Translations under genes and position numbers: made by a program
From: Kalaharituber pfeilii
Taxonomy: Eukaryota; Ascomycota; Pezizomycetes; Pezizales; Pezizaceae
DNA length: 64,000 bases
Reading direction: 5' to 3'
Assembly (NCBI GenBank): GCA_015179045.1
Contig: WHUZ01000017.1
Coordinates: forward strand, 310,001-374,000
Part shown: positions 62,701 to 64,000 of the stretch, piece by piece
Numbering within the stretch: position 1 is the first letter of the stretch
Layout of the letters: every line of letters starts with the position of its first letter
Notes under the pieces: generated by a model
Databases searched by the model: none
What the model saw: only the letters and a program-made list of their open reading frames with translations
What the model was told of the DNA's origin: nothing

Positions 62701-63107
62701 GCTGCTATTGGTGGAAGATCAGAATTTCTGTAATTTATTCTATGGATATTGGATCCTGGCTATATTGAGCGTCAAAGGCAGACCTTCTGAAGTTTATTGA
62801 GGAATCTATCTTGGTTTCCCGAGGCTAAAAGTCTTCTTACAAGTACGAGTGCGCCAATCCATTCAACGACGTTATGGGGCCGACGGTATGTGAACCATAA
62901 AGGAGTCCCAAATTCTCAATGGCAGTACGAATTCTTCCCTAGGTTTATCCGATGACAACTGCCAGTGTGAGTGAGTCTCATAACATTACCAGCGCAAACA
63001 GGATGCTGCTTTCTCTGAACCATCCTAATCTATGCGTACATTATTACGCAAAAACTTTTTGTGCGTGGGTGTGTGGCGTGTAGCACGAGGCTGAAGCAGG
63101 GTAGTCT

Positions 63108-63777
63108 CTAGTCTGGTTGTGGTAGTCCAGTTGGAAGCAGGGGTTCATAACAGTTAACTGACTAGGGATAGCCTTAACCTGGTTACCAGACTAACCCTTA
63201 ACTCTTCTCGTTCTCGAATATCCCCAGAAATGGACTGGTATGCGTGATTACCACTTCTGCACCACGTGTTGTGCTAAACTTAATTTCCTGCTCCTGAACA
63301 TGCAAAGTTCAATGTGGGGGGGACACAAAGGAGGCGTTTCAGATATCGGTGGCAGCTAGTCTGGTTGCACTACCCCTCGTAGAGGGGTGGCAGCAGCGAT
63401 TTTCTTCCCAAATACTACGTATCATAAGCTAACAATAATAGTCTCGCATGCAGATGCTAATCGTCACGTGGAAATCTAGAAAGGGTGGTGAGAAGGGAAG
63501 CAGTTCACAGTGGGAAATAACAACAAAATGGCGGGTCGGGAAGAAGCACAACTGGTCTAGAACAAAACATAACCTCCGGAAGCAGCTAGGGTACCGCTGG
63601 TAGAATTATCGCTGGTATGATACCACCAGTTGGCTGGCATTAGCTTCGGGGACTGGTATGATATGTTCAGTCGTCCAGACTACAGAAAGTTAAATCGCGA
63701 GGCTACCTAGTTTCGGTAGCCTGGTTGGTCTCGGAGCTTACCTGCTTGAGCAAGCTCACAATACGCTAGTCTGGTTG
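63108..63777. repeat. Dispersed CTAGTCTGGTTG motif
   Basis: Exact CTAGTCTGGTTG at 63108, 63356 and 63766 on the plus strand; close forms GTAGCCTGGTTGG (63716), inverse CCAGACTA (63185 and about 63675). A related inverse copy GTAACCAGACTAC lies at about 50081 and TTAGTCTGGCTGG at about 49775. Confidence 0.6.
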
Positions 63778-64000
63778 GCAATACACAAGAGACAAAACTA
63801 AAACGAACGTGAGAAACGAATTGCTACTCTATCCAATTCAGAACATCAATCACTTCTGAGACTTCCATTTTATGTTCTCTTGATATTTCTGGTGGAATGT
63901 CAATGCGGAATCAAGTACGGTCTCAGCGCGTTCATCCCAACATTGACTTTAGCTTTCCCAAGGCGACAAGATAACTATTGCAGGCACTAGCTCCAAACCG

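Larger units (their letters stand above)
57635..64000. other. Gene-free, repeat-containing region
   Basis: 6.4 kb right of DOA10 with only short meaningless frames. It holds a 12-bp minisatellite, a possible transposase remnant, and repeated copies of a TAGTCTGGTT motif near the right edge. Confidence 0.5.

Noticed and set aside
1..64000. tRNA or rRNA genes
   Set aside because: Looking for B-box-like GGTTCGAATCC and paired A boxes in the spacers gave only isolated matches such as GATTCGAATCG near 36475 without a foldable partner. A covariance-model scan would be decisive.

Overview
The window is nuclear DNA of a filamentous ascomycete (Pezizomycotina). The evidence is short GT-AG introns of about 47-120 bp with CTAAC/CTGAC-type branch sites, fungus-specific families (ERMES subunit MDM34, a rhodopsin/SAT4-family membrane protein, a nudE/RO11-type dynein regulator), long intergenic spacers with microsatellites and homopolymers, and one strikingly AT-rich block of the kind left by RIP. 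A Leotiomycete-like relative is my guess from general resemblance of DOA10, nudE and MDM34; I could not test it.

Layout. 1-2209 (-): 5' part of a helical-repeat (PPR-like) protein, cut by the window edge. 2740-3349 (+): mitochondrial ribosomal protein mL60/MRPL31, three exons in very C-rich DNA. 4084-6452 (-): arginyl-tRNA synthetase. 6836-8186 (-): seven-exon SAT4-family membrane protein. 9771-11106 (+): unrecognised two-exon protein. 12287-12976 (-): TIM23. 13858-19653 (+): THADA/TRM732, four exons. 22187-24024 (+): nudE. 26297-27466 (-): NADH-cytochrome b5 reductase. 29391-32369 (-): large disordered protein. 38433-40497 (-): MDM34. 44709-48506 (-): membrane-anchored protein with about ten amphipathic tandem repeats, ending in KDEL. 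51943-57634 (+): DOA10/SSM4 ubiquitin ligase, nine exons. Gene-free stretches of 4-6 kb lie at 32.4-38.4, 40.5-44.7 and 57.6-64 kb.

These are mostly single-copy housekeeping genes and not one cluster. Several act in mitochondria (mL60, TIM23, MDM34, the long form of ArgRS, probably the PPR-like protein) or at the ER (DOA10, the KDEL protein, MDM34 at ER-mitochondria contacts, cytochrome b5 reductase), but I see no sign of shared control.

I reconstructed exons by hand from splice signals, reading phase and family knowledge. For every spliced gene the exon lengths add up to whole codons, after a single-base correction in four genes. Those four (PPR-like, THADA, KDEL repeat protein, DOA10) each have one apparent frameshift at or beside a homopolymer. 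This looks more like sequence error than gene decay, and anyone using automatic gene calls here should expect these genes to be split.
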